Positions 8,903-18,814 are shown, numbered from the stretch's first letter. The stretch: 64,000 nt of DNA from Methylobacterium brachiatum (GCF_020523825.1 NZ_JAJALK010000002.1:310001-374000), one strand, 5' to 3'. The notes: generated from the letters alone by a model not told the origin. Numbers and translations are program-made.

Positions 8903-8923
8903 CGAGCTTGATAATCAGGCTCG
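8903..8923. promoter_or_regulatory. Near-perfect dyad, candidate LysR operator
   Basis: A 21-bp dyad centred on base 8913 with outer arms CGAGC/GCTCG and inner arms TGAT/ATCA, with one mismatched pair between them. It lies in the 106-bp gap between the divergent SDR and LysR starts. At the symmetric positions it reads C-N11-G rather than the T-N11-A of many LysR sites, so the assignment rests on symmetry and location. Confidence 0.5.
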
Positions 8924-8945
8924 TCTTCGTTTCAATCTTGCCGTC

Positions 8946-9896
8946 ATGGAACAGATTGGTCTCGACCGCCTCACCGGCATCATCGCCTTCGCGCGCTCGG
9001 CCTCGCTCGGCAGCTACACTGCCGCCGCACGCTCCCTCGGCATCTCGCCCTCGGCGGTGAGCAAGAGCGTGCAGCGGCTGGAGGAACGGCTAGGCCTGAG
9101 CCTATTCACCCGTACCACGCGCTCGCTGACCCTGACGCCGGAAGGCCGCGACCTGCACGAGCGGGCGCTTCGTCTCCTGCGCGAGGCCGAGGAAATCGAG
9201 CAGGCCGCCGTGGCAGCGCGCTCCGAGCCGGCCGGCACCCTGAAGGTGACGGCGCCATTCCCCATCGGGGTACATCTAGTTGCCCCGGCGCTGCCGCGCT
9301 TCCGCGAGCGCCACCCAGGGCTATCCATAGACCTGCGCCTGGGCGACCGCTTCGTGGACCTGATCGAGGAGGGCATCGATGTCGCGATCCGGGTAGGCGA
9401 GCTCGCGGACACGCGCCTAATCTCCCGGCGCCTTGCGCCGCATCGGCTCGGCGCCTTCGCCTCCCCGAGCTACCTGCAGCGGCGCGGCACGCCGGTGCAT
9501 CCGGATGAGTTGGTCCGCCACGACTGCGTGAACTTTCGCTTCCAGAGCACGGGCCAAGCTCTGCGCTGGCCGTTTCAAATCGGCGGCCGCACGGTCGAGA
9601 TTATGCCGAACGCCAGCATCGTCACTGACTTCAGCGACGCCGTGGCGGCCGTCTTGGTAGCCGGTGGCGGCATCGGCGTCTCACCAACTTACATCGCTGC
9701 TCCGTACGTCGAGCAGGGCGTGCTGGTGCCGGTCCTGCAGGAATACGTTGTCGAGCGTTCCGTAATCACGGCGCTATGGCCGGAGAGCCGGCGCGGCAAC
9801 CCGAACGTGAAAGCCTTCCTGGTTTTCCTCGGGGAGGTGTTTCCGTCCCCGACACCTTGGGACAGGTTGCTCTCCGCACGGGTCGGAGACAAGTAG
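8946..9896 (+). CDS. LysR-family transcriptional regulator
   Basis: 316-residue LysR-type regulator, close to the usual 300. The start at 8946 ([16 protein letters not shown]) puts the winged helix-turn-helix at the N-terminus: [20 protein letters not shown], then [21 protein letters not shown]. The effector-binding domain follows with [15 protein letters not shown], typical of the CrgA/DsdC-like clade that often regulates divergent oxidoreductases. Longer in-frame starts exist (8805, 8889) but would overlap the SDR gene or the dyad. It probably controls the divergent SDR and itself. Confidence 0.88.
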   Translation: MEQIGLDRLTGIIAFARSASLGSYTAAARSLGISPSAVSKSVQRLEERLGLSLFTRTTRSLTLTPEGRDLHERALRLLREAEEIEQAAVAARSEPAGTLKVTAPFPIGVHLVAPALPRFRERHPGLSIDLRLGDRFVDLIEEGIDVAIRVGELADTRLISRRLAPHRLGAFASPSYLQRRGTPVHPDELVRHDCVNFRFQSTGQALRWPFQIGGRTVEIMPNASIVTDFSDAVAAVLVAGGGIGVSPTYIAAPYVEQGVLVPVLQEYVVERSVITALWPESRRGNPNVKAFLVFLGEVFPSPTPWDRLLSARVGDK

Positions 9897-10318
9897 GATG
9901 CCAGCCCGATGGGCGCGAGGCCCGCATGAACGTGCTGGCGTCATGGCCGCTTGAGCGGCGTCCGTCTCTCCTCGACGCGCTCGGTCATGGGAACTGAGTT
10001 GCAGAGGCGGAACTAAATCCCGATGCGGCCGACCGCATCGGCGGGCCTCTGGTCACTCTCGCCACAGTCCAGCAGCTGCCGGTGCCACCCAGTTTGACAA
10101 TCGCCGCGGCGGCGCTCGAACTGCCCGTGGGCATCGTTTCGCCGGAGAGGTTCGCAGAGCATACCGCCACGGTCACGGTCTGACCGATAGCAGCCCAGCG
10201 ACATGGCGATGCGGCCTGCGCGGGCGAACCTTCCTGTCGCCGCATCAGCGGAGCGCCATCCGATGCGGAAGTCGCATGACGCCGACGGATGATAGCCCCG
10301 GATGTCAGACTCCGCGAT
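9897..10318. other. Spacer with no recognisable gene
   Basis: 422 bases between the LysR stop and the IalB-like gene. Short frames exist on both strands, but none has a start signal, domain or composition that persuades me. No terminator with a T-run was found. Confidence 0.4.
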
Positions 10319-10933
10319 CTAGCTCGGGGTAGATTTTCGTCGCAAGCTTTTGATTGCAAGTGCAAGCCCGTCCAATGACGACGATATATCGACTCTCGGC
10401 GATCCGTCTGTTTTCCAGTAATGAATCTTTACGGTGCCCTTATCACGGATCTGGCGCATCATCATCGGGTCGACTGGCAGAAAGCCGACGCACAGGCTGG
10501 CGTCGCAGGCAGTGAGACGAATCACCGTTGCAGCACCCCCGAAATTCAGCGTGACGGAGCGGGCGGGGATGCCCGTCACCGGCGCGCGCACGACGAAGAC
10601 CGGTTCGCCTGATGCTGTGGCAGCGATTGACCAACTGAAAACCAAGTTCCCGTCCGGGGCAGCGATCGATTGGACGATGTTGCAGACCTTACGGCCTTTC
10701 GACTCGTCGCAGATCAATGTCCAAGTCAGGAACCGTTCGAGGACGCGGCGAATGCCCGGGCTGACCGGGGCCCCGTCGACGGGCTTCACCTGATAGGGCA
10801 GCGCGGCGGACGGTAGCTCCTCGGTCAGGCTGCCGCGCAGAGGCGACTGCGCCTGTGCCGCCGACAACAGGCCGACCCCGAGGAGGAGCGCGCATGCGCA
10901 TCCCGGTCGCCATGACATCCGCGGTGGCCCCAC
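10319..10933 (-). CDS. Invasion-associated locus B (IalB) family exported protein
   Basis: 204-residue secreted protein. The N-terminus (CACALLLGVGLLSAAQAQ) is a classical signal peptide with an AQA cleavage site. The core follows the IalB pattern: a Trp-Thr-Leu-x-Cys strand (WTLICDESKGRKVC) followed by an I-x-Q element, then VTLNFGG, CDASLCVGFLPVD and a basic C-terminus. IalB proteins were first linked to erythrocyte invasion in Bartonella, but the family is widespread in harmless alphaproteobacteria. The start is probably the GTG at 10933 (TGAGG eight bases upstream); an ATG at 10918 is the alternative. It starts ten bases after the autotransporter stop, so the two are likely cotranscribed. 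Confidence 0.8.
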   Translation of the reverse strand: MGPPRMSWRPGCACALLLGVGLLSAAQAQSPLRGSLTEELPSAALPYQVKPVDGAPVSPGIRRVLERFLTWTLICDESKGRKVCNIVQSIAAPDGNLVFSWSIAATASGEPVFVVRAPVTGIPARSVTLNFGGAATVIRLTACDASLCVGFLPVDPMMMRQIRDKGTVKIHYWKTDGSPRVDISSSLDGLALAIKSLRRKSTPS

Positions 10934-10943
10934 GCTGGATACC

Positions 10944-13900
10944 TCAGTTCAGGGTGAAGCTTGCGCCGGCGCCGATGCCGAAATCGCGGCCTGCGGCGAC
11001 ACCGGTGGCATTCACCCGGGCCGTGCCGTCCGGCAGGGTGTATCCGACGCCGAAGGACGCAGCAGCCTCGCCACGCCAGGCGCCGCCACCGGCGGCGACG
11101 CTGAGCTTGCCCGGCCGGTCGTCGAAACGGAGGGCCGCGGCGGCCAGCCCGATCGCCGCTCCGCGCCGCGCGTCCGCGCGAACCTCGCCGACTTGTCGAT
11201 TGAGATCGAGCAACTGGCTGCCGAAGCTGCTCATCTGCTTCTGCAGGGGGGCCACGGCCGCATCAGTGTAGGCGGCGCTGGCGGCCGAAGCCACCGCGAC
11301 GCTCCGATCGGTATAGGCGTTGGCCTCGGCTTTGGCCTGTGCCACCTGTCCGGTGTTGGCGACATCGGTGGCCAGCACGCCCGCCGCGACGTTGCGGATC
11401 ATTACCGGCTGGTTCGGATCGCCGCCAGCCAGCGTCATCGACTGACCGCGGCCGCCGGTGGAGGGGTCCACGTCGTATCTCACCCCGAAGGTGTCGACGG
11501 CGCCGAGGGCTGCGCCGACGCTGGCGTAGGTCTGGCCGCCGATCGTGTAGCTGGGCGCCGTGAAGCCGCCATCTGCCGTGAAGCGAGCCCCACCACCCAG
11601 CGCACCCGCCAGGTTGCCACCCAGAGCGCGCACTTGGCGCAGATTCACCGCGTCGGTATCCTGCGTTCCGCCGGCGACATTGGTGATCTGGCGTTCGCCG
11701 CCCTCAAAGCCAACCGAGATCGCCCCCTGCGTCGAGTTCACCGCGGCTCCCGAGAAGGCTTCGGCCGCCCCCGCCATCCCGGCTCGGCTGGCGACCGAAC
11801 CGGCCCCGAGGGCGACGCCCCGATCTGCGCTGGCCGACGCCGCAGGACCGATCGCGACGGAATCGGCGCCGAGGGCCTGCGCCGCAGCGCCCGTGCTCCG
11901 CACGGCCACATAGCGGCTACCGTTGGTGCTGAGCGTCGTCACCGCCGCGTTGAGGCCGCCGAGGGCGCCACCGACGGTGTTGTAGGTCGCCCCCTGGATC
12001 GCATAGCTGGGCGCGCGCAGCGTCCCGTCGCCGGCGATCCCAGCGCCGCCGCCCAGAGCCGAGGCCACGGAGGCGCCGACCGCATAGATCTGGCCGCCGT
12101 TGATCGCCTGCGTGCTGCCGGCCGCGATTTGGCCTGTGCCGACCCCGGTCAGCGTGCGCGCCGTGCCGTTCAGGTCGGCGATGGAAACCACCGTTCCGTC
12201 CGTGGCGCCGCCGATCGAAATGGCGCGCGAGGTCGGGTCTTGTCGCACCAAACCGGAGGTCCCGTTCTGCAGATCGGTGACGCTGTTGCTGATCGCGTAG
12301 AGCTGACCACCGTTGACCGCCTCGGTCGAGCCTACTGCCACCAAGCCCGACGCGACACCGCGCAGGGAGACGGCCGTGGTGCCACCCTTGGCGAGATCGA
12401 CAACGTTGGTCGGATTGCCATTCCTGTCTGGCACGTATTGAACCGCGAGGTTGTTGCTCGCCGCGAGGGCCGAACCGACATCGCGGTAGATCTGACCACC
12501 GACGCTGTAGCTCGGCTTCGCGAAGACGCCCGTAGCGTCGTAGCCCGCGCCGCCGCCCAGCGCGTCGCTGGTCGCCCGGAGCTGACCCAGCGTCGCGGCG
12601 TCACTGTCGCTGGTTCCGACGGCCACGCCGATCAGGCGGCGGGCGCCGTCGGTCCCGGTGAAATCGACGGCGCTTCCATCGGTGCCCTTGCCGACGCTGA
12701 TGGTGCGGGTGGTCTGATCCTGCTGGACGAGACCGAGGCTGCCATTCTGGAGCGCAGCGACCTTTTGGTTGGTCGTATAGAGTTGGCTTCCATTAACGGC
12801 ATCCGTCGAGTCGCTGGTGGTGATATCGCCGGGGCCGACATTGTGGAGAAGGACCGTCTGGCGGGCGTTCGAACCGACCAGCGTCACGTCGTTCGACGGA
12901 ACGGCCGGGTTCGCGATGGTCGGGCTGCTCGCGGTCGAATAGCGCAGCGGCATCTGTGACAGGGCCACGGCGCCGCTATCGGTCGTCGCCGGAGCCAGGC
13001 CGGTGATCGAAACGGCTGATCCGAGGTCACCGCTGCGGGTCAGATCGATGCTCGCCAGACGCTTTCCGCCACCATCCGTATCGTAGCGCAAGGCAAGGCT
13101 GTCGATCGACCCGACGAGATCCGGGATCGTGCTGTAATTTCGTTTCGCGTAGGAATATTTCGGCGGCGTGTAAGTGTTGGTTGTCTGGTCGAACGAGCTT
13201 CCGAGCGTGGTGCCCAGGGTGTTGCCGAGGCCCCTAAGCTGACGCACGTTGACCGCGTCGGTGTCTTTCTGGCCGCCCGCGACGTTGGTGATCTGGCGCT
13301 CGGTCCCGGAATCGCCGACCGAGAATTCCGTGTTGGCCGAACTCAGTGCCGTGCCGCTATACGCCTCCATGCCGCTGATCGTTCCGCGCAACGCCATGGC
13401 GTTCGAGCCGATCGCGACCGCCCGTTTCGACGACGCTTTGGCGCCGCTGCCGATCGCCAGCGCCGAGCCACCCTGGGCGGACGTGTTGTCACCGATGGCG
13501 ATGTTGCTAGCCGTCGAACTAGCGCCTTTCTCGCCCGCGACCGAGAGACGGCCGATGGCGAGCGCATCCTGGCCGTAGGCACTGGCGATGAAGCCCTGCG
13601 CGAACGAAAAGTCACCGACGGCATAGGATTGCCGCCCGAGGGCGATGGCGATATCGCCCGACGCCTGGTTGCCGGTGCCCAGCGACAGCGTCGAACGGCC
13701 ATCCGCCGTGTTGCCGTAGCCGATCGCAACGCCGTACGCTCCGTTGGCGGAGTTGCTCGTCCCGATCGCGGTCGAGTTGTAGTCCGGATTGCCCGCGCTG
13801 TTGTTGTAGCCGACCGCCACACCGCCGGCAGCGCCGACCGACGATCGCAATCCGATCGCGGTACCGGACGGGATCGAACCTGCATCCGACGTTTCGTTAG

Positions 13901-14333
13901 GCGGCGTCGAGCTGCCGTTGGAGCCGCTGGAGAGATCGCCGCCCGCGGCGGCACCGCTGATGCCGGCGCCACTGCCGTCGCGGTAATTGATGATCCCTTG
14001 CGCTTTCGTCGCCGACTGCGCCTTCGCGCCGGAGCCGATTGCGACGGCGCCGGCGCCTGTTCCGCTCGCGCTCGAGCCGATGGCCGTCGAATCCGCACCG
14101 CTGCTCGTGGCATTGTACCCGCCGGCAAACGAGCGATCGCCGCTGGCTGTGGCTCCGGGCCCGATCGCTGTCGCGTTGTTATTCGCGTTGGGTGTAGATC
14201 CGCCACCCGCCGCATAGCTGCTTTGCGCACGGGCTGACCCGTTGAGCATCAAGCCAAGACCGATCGCTACGGCGGTCGTAGTCAATAAGTCTCGGCGGAT
14301 ACATCTTGAAAGACGCGGGCCAGTCGTATTCAT
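10944..14333 (-). CDS. Trimeric autotransporter adhesin (YadA-like)
   Basis: 1129-residue surface adhesin of the type Vc secretion class. After an extended signal peptide (ending about residue 36, SARAQ) come YadA-type head repeats with many NATAIG / AVAIGSGA units. These are followed by neck/stalk modules marked by ERQITNVAGG...DTDAVNVRQL (at least three copies) and DAVNGSQLY or its variants (three). A C-terminal YadA anchor (about 1040-1129) ends in a beta-strand with terminal FTLN. Trimers insert the anchor as a 12-strand barrel and display the stalk and head outside. The repeats make the locus prone to recombination. The IalB-like protein just downstream is probably coexpressed. Expected role: surface attachment; the ligand is unknown. 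Confidence 0.93.
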   Translation of the reverse strand: MNTTGPRLSRCIRRDLLTTTAVAIGLGLMLNGSARAQSSYAAGGGSTPNANNNATAIGPGATASGDRSFAGGYNATSSGADSTAIGSSASGTGAGAVAIGSGAKAQSATKAQGIINYRDGSGAGISGAAAGGDLSSGSNGSSTPPNETSDAGSIPSGTAIGLRSSVGAAGGVAVGYNNSAGNPDYNSTAIGTSNSANGAYGVAIGYGNTADGRSTLSLGTGNQASGDIAIALGRQSYAVGDFSFAQGFIASAYGQDALAIGRLSVAGEKGASSTASNIAIGDNTSAQGGSALAIGSGAKASSKRAVAIGSNAMALRGTISGMEAYSGTALSSANTEFSVGDSGTERQITNVAGGQKDTDAVNVRQLRGLGNTLGTTLGSSFDQTTNTYTPPKYSYAKRNYSTIPDLVGSIDSLALRYDTDGGGKRLASIDLTRSGDLGSAVSITGLAPATTDSGAVALSQMPLRYSTASSPTIANPAVPSNDVTLVGSNARQTVLLHNVGPGDITTSDSTDAVNGSQLYTTNQKVAALQNGSLGLVQQDQTTRTISVGKGTDGSAVDFTGTDGARRLIGVAVGTSDSDAATLGQLRATSDALGGGAGYDATGVFAKPSYSVGGQIYRDVGSALAASNNLAVQYVPDRNGNPTNVVDLAKGGTTAVSLRGVASGLVAVGSTEAVNGGQLYAISNSVTDLQNGTSGLVRQDPTSRAISIGGATDGTVVSIADLNGTARTLTGVGTGQIAAGSTQAINGGQIYAVGASVASALGGGAGIAGDGTLRAPSYAIQGATYNTVGGALGGLNAAVTTLSTNGSRYVAVRSTGAAAQALGADSVAIGPAASASADRGVALGAGSVASRAGMAGAAEAFSGAAVNSTQGAISVGFEGGERQITNVAGGTQDTDAVNLRQVRALGGNLAGALGGGARFTADGGFTAPSYTIGGQTYASVGAALGAVDTFGVRYDVDPSTGGRGQSMTLAGGDPNQPVMIRNVAAGVLATDVANTGQVAQAKAEANAYTDRSVAVASAASAAYTDAAVAPLQKQMSSFGSQLLDLNRQVGEVRADARRGAAIGLAAAALRFDDRPGKLSVAAGGGAWRGEAAASFGVGYTLPDGTARVNATGVAAGRDFGIGAGASFTLN

Positions 14334-14698
14334 GCTTCATTCGTCGAAATCGGAGACTTTATTCGCAATATCCGCGAGCCAACGTTGCCGGATATCTGCG
14401 CATGCCCAATGATAGTATTCTGATCAAGAACTCATCGAATTCGACCTATAACCACATGCTTTCTGCTGAGCATACAGCTAACAAAGACTGATAAATAAAA
14501 GGTTATTAACGATAATCTCGCGGCGCGGGCAAGAAATGATTAATCTGATGCTGACGCGTTTTGTGGCCATAACGCAGCATTGAAGGATGCGAAAATTGTC
14601 GTCTCGGACGCCGTCGTCGTTGTCGCCGAGATCTCGCCCATCAGGGGTGTCGGACACCGGCCGATGTGATGATGTCATTCGTTAAAATTCGACGCGAT
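14334..14698. other. AT-rich promoter region of the autotransporter
   Basis: 365 bases, markedly AT-richer than the genes around it, between the autotransporter start and the stop of the GGDEF/EAL gene, both on the minus strand. It should hold the autotransporter promoter. I could not pick a convincing -35/-10 pair or a terminator. Confidence 0.4.
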
Positions 14699-16375
14699 TC
14701 AGCGCAGCGCACGTTTCCGGGTTTCATAAGCCCGGCCGCTCGAGATTTGCCGTTGCAAATATATGCCGCGCGGTGCGGAAATCCGCTCGTCCGTGCTATC
14801 GATCTGGTCAATCAGCATGGGCTTGGCGAAGTAATAGCCTTGCGCGCAGCGGATCTGCGTCGCGCCGAGCAGGTAGGCGACCTCTTCGTGGGTTTCGACA
14901 CCCTCGGCGACGACCGACATCCCGAGTGCGAGACCCAGGGATTCGATCGCCCTGAGCAAGATCTGGCTGCGCGGCCGTTTGTGAATGTCCGTGATGAACG
15001 ATCGATCGATCTTCAATTCGTCCGCGGTAATCTCAGCGAGGGCCGCGAGGGAAGAATAGCCAACGCCGAAATCATCGATCGAGACCCGCGCCCCGACAGC
15101 CCGGATGCAGGGAAGGACTTCGCGCTGGAACAGTCCCTTCGTGAAGAACGCCTCCTCGGTGAGCTCGAGCACGAAGCGGCTGGCCATGCCGGTTTTACCG
15201 AGGGTGTCGCAAAACCGGGTCATGAATGGAACGTCACACGCCTGCTTGGCGGCGATGTTCAGGCTGATCGAGATGCCGGTCCCGAATATGTCATCGATCT
15301 CCGGTATGGTGAGGATGGTCTCCGACAGTATCTGAAGCGTTATCTCGTTGATCAATCCGAGTTCGATCGCAAGACCGATGAAATCACCCGGGGTGTGGAT
15401 CGTTCCACGTTCGTCTCGCCACCGCAGCAGCACCTCGACGCCCAGCACCGCGTGCGTGCGCATATCGACCTTTGGCTGGAAGGCGCAACAGAAGCGGCGG
15501 TCACGAATGGCGAGGCGCAACCGCTGCTCGACGGCCATGCGCGCCGTAGCGGCGTGGCTCATGGTCTCGTCGAACAGGCTAACGCCCCCTTTCACGCCGC
15601 CTTTGACTTGATACATTGCGTTATCGGCTCGGCAGCGAAGGATCTCGTAGGTCGCGCCGTGATCCGGAAACAGGCTGACGCCGATCGACGCGGACGGGAA
15701 GATCTCATGGCCGTCAATTAAGCACGGCTGTTTCAGGCGTTCGGAAATCTCCGTTATCGCCGCGAACGTCGCAGCACGATCGGTAACCGGATTTAAGAGC
15801 AGCACGAATTCGTCGCCGCCGACGCGGGCCAGCATGTCACTGGGGCGTAGGGCACCGCGGATCCGGTCGGAGACGCGGCGCAGCACGGCGTCGCCCGCCG
15901 AATGACTGTAGTAATCGTTAATGTGCTTGAAGTTGTCGAGATCAATGAACGCTAGGGCGAACCGGTCGGCCCGACCCGCCCGTGCGACCAGCTCCTCCAC
16001 TCTCTGCTCGAACATGGTCCGGTTGGGCAGGCCGGTGAGCGCATCGATAAAGGCGCGATTGATGAGATCGCGCTGGAGCCTGTGGTGGTGCGTGACGTCG
16101 ATCAGGGAAGTCAGCGTGTAGACCTCCTCGTCAACCTTCACGCTCCGCGCCTGAACCTCCATCATGCGCTCGCCGACCGGCTCGACGACAACCCCGTCCG
16201 GATGCGCCAGGGCCGCGCGCGGCAAGTCCCGCGTGGCCTTGGTTCCGAGCTGTTGCGTCGCGGCGTTGGCCAGAATGCACCGACCCAAGTCGTCATGGAC
16301 CACGATCCCGACCGGCAGCGCCTGAATGGCGACTTCCAGCAAGCTTTGCAGATGAGTGACGGATCGCTCGGTCAC
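14699..16375 (-). CDS. PAS-GGDEF-EAL cyclic-di-GMP enzyme
   Basis: 558-residue cytoplasmic protein with a short N-terminal PAS-like sensor (about 10-95). The GGDEF domain (about 105-265) has an intact GGDEF at 186-190 and a product-inhibition I-site RPSD at 177-180, exactly five residues upstream. The EAL domain (about 280-530) carries EVL at 314-316 in place of EAL, plus ELTEE, IDDFGVGYSS, AEGVET and QGYYFAKP. All main catalytic motifs are therefore present for both synthesis and breakdown of c-di-GMP; which dominates cannot be told. No membrane helix is seen. It starts with GTG two bases after the stop of the HerA-type ATPase gene, so the two form an operon. Confidence 0.92.
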   Translation of the reverse strand: MTERSVTHLQSLLEVAIQALPVGIVVHDDLGRCILANAATQQLGTKATRDLPRAALAHPDGVVVEPVGERMMEVQARSVKVDEEVYTLTSLIDVTHHHRLQRDLINRAFIDALTGLPNRTMFEQRVEELVARAGRADRFALAFIDLDNFKHINDYYSHSAGDAVLRRVSDRIRGALRPSDMLARVGGDEFVLLLNPVTDRAATFAAITEISERLKQPCLIDGHEIFPSASIGVSLFPDHGATYEILRCRADNAMYQVKGGVKGGVSLFDETMSHAATARMAVEQRLRLAIRDRRFCCAFQPKVDMRTHAVLGVEVLLRWRDERGTIHTPGDFIGLAIELGLINEITLQILSETILTIPEIDDIFGTGISISLNIAAKQACDVPFMTRFCDTLGKTGMASRFVLELTEEAFFTKGLFQREVLPCIRAVGARVSIDDFGVGYSSLAALAEITADELKIDRSFITDIHKRPRSQILLRAIESLGLALGMSVVAEGVETHEEVAYLLGATQIRCAQGYYFAKPMLIDQIDSTDERISAPRGIYLQRQISSGRAYETRKRALR

Positions 16376-16377
16376 GG

Positions 16378-18207
16378 TCAGCCCTGCTGCCAGAGGGACT
16401 TGGTGGCGTGCGCACCAACCTCGGCCGCGTGTTCGGCGCCGTCGAGAGGACGCCTGAGCAGCCGGCGATGGACTTGGTCGATGGCGCTGCCGTTACCGTT
16501 GCCGCCGTCGGTGATCGGGTCGCGACCGATGCGGGTCGCGGCCGACGGATCAGTGTCGAGCCCGCTTGCCTTGTTCATGGTGGCACCGCGCCAGCGTTCC
16601 ACCACCGCGCCGACGAATCCCGCGCCCGCGATCGTCGCGCCGTCATCCATGAGACGCGCGCCCATATCGTTGCGCGGCTGCCGCTCCGGCGGTAACGGGC
16701 GAAACGTGAACCGCGCCGGCATCGGCACGCCTTCGCCGAACGCGATGACCTCCCCTGTACCCAGGGACGGAACGAACGTGAGCAAGTTCACCGCGTCGGA
16801 AACGGCGGCTGCCAGGATCGCCTGATCGCGGTCGTTGGTCATGCGCATGGCAAACAGCGTGCTGCATTGCGACATGATCGTCGGGTCGAGTTCGGCGGGG
16901 CGCTGCGTGACGAGGCCAAGATAGACCCCGTGCTTGCGGCCCTCACGGGCGATGCGCGAGAGCGCGCGCCGGGTCGGAATGAAACCGATCGCACGGTCGG
17001 CTGAAGCGTAGCGGTGGGCTTCCTCGCACACGAACAGCAGCGGGATCGCGCCCTCGCTCCAGATGCCGAACTCGAAGGCGAGGCGGCAGAGCACGCACAC
17101 GACGGCGTCGACGACCTCCATCGGCAACCCGCCGAGCTGCATGATCGTCATCGGCCGCCCGTCCGGCTCCAACCGGAAGAGATGAGCGAGGATCTCGCCC
17201 ATCATATCGCCGCCGACATTGGCGTTCTCGAACATGAAGCCGTAGCGCGGGTCGTTGCGAATGGCCTCGATCCGGGTGATGAGGCGGTGGAAGTGCATCC
17301 GCGTGACACGGTTCTCCAGCCGCCCCATCCGCTCATCGATCAACGCGATTAGGTCTTGCAACATGTATGGCACAGGCGTGTCGACGGTGTAGCCGGCGTT
17401 TTTACCGTTCGAACGCTTTATGGTCTGTCGCTCACTCGCCTCCTTGTACTGGGAGTACTTCAGCTTCGCGAGCGGAATCACGTCCGCCAGGATCTCAATC
17501 TCCTCGTCGATCGGAGGGCGGCCGCCGTAGATCACATCGGCAATCTCTTCGAGGTTGAAGAACCAGAACGGCAGCTTGAGATTGCGGGCGGTGATCACAT
17601 TCGCCTGTTCGCCAAAGCAATTGGCGTACTCGTTGTGTACATCGAGCAGGAAGATACGAATCTTCTGTTGCGCGCGCATGACCTGATCGAGGATCACGGC
17701 AACGCCGCTCGACTTCCCGACTCCGGTCGTTCCCAAGACGGCGAAGTGCTTCGTGAGCAGATCGTCGATCTTGATGCAGGCCGGCGTATCCGGATCCTGC
17801 ACGAGCGTACCGACGGCCACGACGTTCGAGGCGGAGACTTCGTACACCACCCGAAGGTCCGCCGGAGCGAGCAGGCTAACACTATCGCCGATGGCCGGAT
17901 AGCAGGAGACGCCGCGGCGGAACCGCTTTGCCCCGGCCTCGACGACGAACTCTCCCAGTAGATCGAGGCTGGCATAGGCGCCCGATGGCCCACCGCGATC
18001 GCCGCCTGACGACAAGGTGGTGATGACGCCGACCAGCATGGCGGCGCCGGCCTGGATCTGAACTAAATGCCCGACCGTCGCGCGGATCCTGGGACGTCCA
18101 TCGCCGCCCAGCAGCCCAAGATGGACCTTCGAACCATCGATCGACGTCACGAAGCCCATCTGCGCCATTGTAGTTTCGAGGCGTGTCGCTACGTCGCAGT
18201 TCAGCAT
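16378..18207 (-). CDS. HerA/DUF87-type hexameric ATPase
   Basis: 609-residue ATPase of the HerA/FtsK superfamily. It has an N-terminal barrel (HAS-like) domain to about residue 145, Walker A GTTGVGKS at 159-166, Walker B LLFVCEEAH at 390-397, and the downstream arginine-rich segment SRIAREGRKHGVYLGLVTQRP with a sensor glutamine. HerA proteins form hexamers that translocate DNA. Classical ones work with NurA nuclease, and bacterial versions also pair with SIR2, DUF4297 or other effectors in phage defence. None of those partners is next to it; the only coupled gene is the c-di-GMP enzyme. The C-terminal 90 residues are low-complexity. An ATG at codon 14 is an alternative start. Confidence 0.88.
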   Translation of the reverse strand: MLNCDVATRLETTMAQMGFVTSIDGSKVHLGLLGGDGRPRIRATVGHLVQIQAGAAMLVGVITTLSSGGDRGGPSGAYASLDLLGEFVVEAGAKRFRRGVSCYPAIGDSVSLLAPADLRVVYEVSASNVVAVGTLVQDPDTPACIKIDDLLTKHFAVLGTTGVGKSSGVAVILDQVMRAQQKIRIFLLDVHNEYANCFGEQANVITARNLKLPFWFFNLEEIADVIYGGRPPIDEEIEILADVIPLAKLKYSQYKEASERQTIKRSNGKNAGYTVDTPVPYMLQDLIALIDERMGRLENRVTRMHFHRLITRIEAIRNDPRYGFMFENANVGGDMMGEILAHLFRLEPDGRPMTIMQLGGLPMEVVDAVVCVLCRLAFEFGIWSEGAIPLLFVCEEAHRYASADRAIGFIPTRRALSRIAREGRKHGVYLGLVTQRPAELDPTIMSQCSTLFAMRMTNDRDQAILAAAVSDAVNLLTFVPSLGTGEVIAFGEGVPMPARFTFRPLPPERQPRNDMGARLMDDGATIAGAGFVGAVVERWRGATMNKASGLDTDPSAATRIGRDPITDGGNGNGSAIDQVHRRLLRRPLDGAEHAAEVGAHATKSLWQQG

Positions 18208-18520
18208 CAGGCGTGTCCTCGAGCTCAGAATTTGCCCGGATCTTAGAGATGCCCTGCTTAAATATACCGCTACGCGGAGACATCTCCATCTTACTGGTTA
18301 ATAGTCTATTATTGACCCTGTTCTTCGTCGTTTATAGGCGCGCGATCAAGGATCGCTCTGACGGTCAAACCGCGATATACGTCGCATATTCTCGTCGTGC
18401 TCGCAAAATTGCCGATCAAATTTTCAATATATATACGCTCCAACAATGCTTTTACGGCTAATTTAATTTTTTATCGAATCGCCCGCGCGAAGGATTCGAG
18501 TCTCATTATAAAATTTATTG
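18208..18520. other. AT-rich spacer upstream of the HerA-type operon
   Basis: 313 bases with several AT-rich stretches (for example 18411-18475). The promoter of the HerA/c-di-GMP operon should lie here on the minus strand. No gene is supported. Confidence 0.4.
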
Positions 18521-18814
18521 ATGGATCTCGTTTACGCGCGCTGTATTAGAGGCGCCTTGGAGGTGAAATGGCTGGTATCAATCTTGTCCGTCGGGTCGGC
18601 GCGACAGCGGGACGTCGACGAGGCGGCGGAACAGATCGACCGGTTCAGCGACCTTGGGGGTTTAGGTGCTGACGGCTGGGACGTATCAATGGCGCGCGAC
18701 TACCACGATGCTTGGACATTCTACTTCAAAGCCAAGGGTGGCTATTCATCATGGTTGCAACCCAGATCCAGCTCTGTTGCGCCGAACCCGCTGCCGTTTG
18801 ACAAGGTATCATAG
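18521..18814 (+). CDS. Small hypothetical protein, DUF4177-like
   Basis: Possible 97-residue protein. The central part, VKWLVSILSV followed by LGGLGADGWDVS and AWTFYFKA, resembles the short DUF4177 pattern (K-W-E-Y-K-V at the start, L-x-x-L-G-x-x-G-W-E-L in the middle, a basic Y-x-F-K strand at the end). The first 15 residues before this match nothing, and there is no clear Shine-Dalgarno at the ATG, so the true start may be later. It stands alone. This could be a decayed gene. Confidence 0.4.
   Translation: MDLVYARCIRGALEVKWLVSILSVGSARQRDVDEAAEQIDRFSDLGGLGADGWDVSMARDYHDAWTFYFKAKGGYSSWLQPRSSSVAPNPLPFDKVS

Noticed and set aside
16378..18207. HerA ATPase as part of a known phage defence module
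   Set aside because: No SIR2, nuclease, DUF4297 or other effector gene is adjacent. The only coupled gene is a c-di-GMP enzyme, so a defence claim is not supported here.
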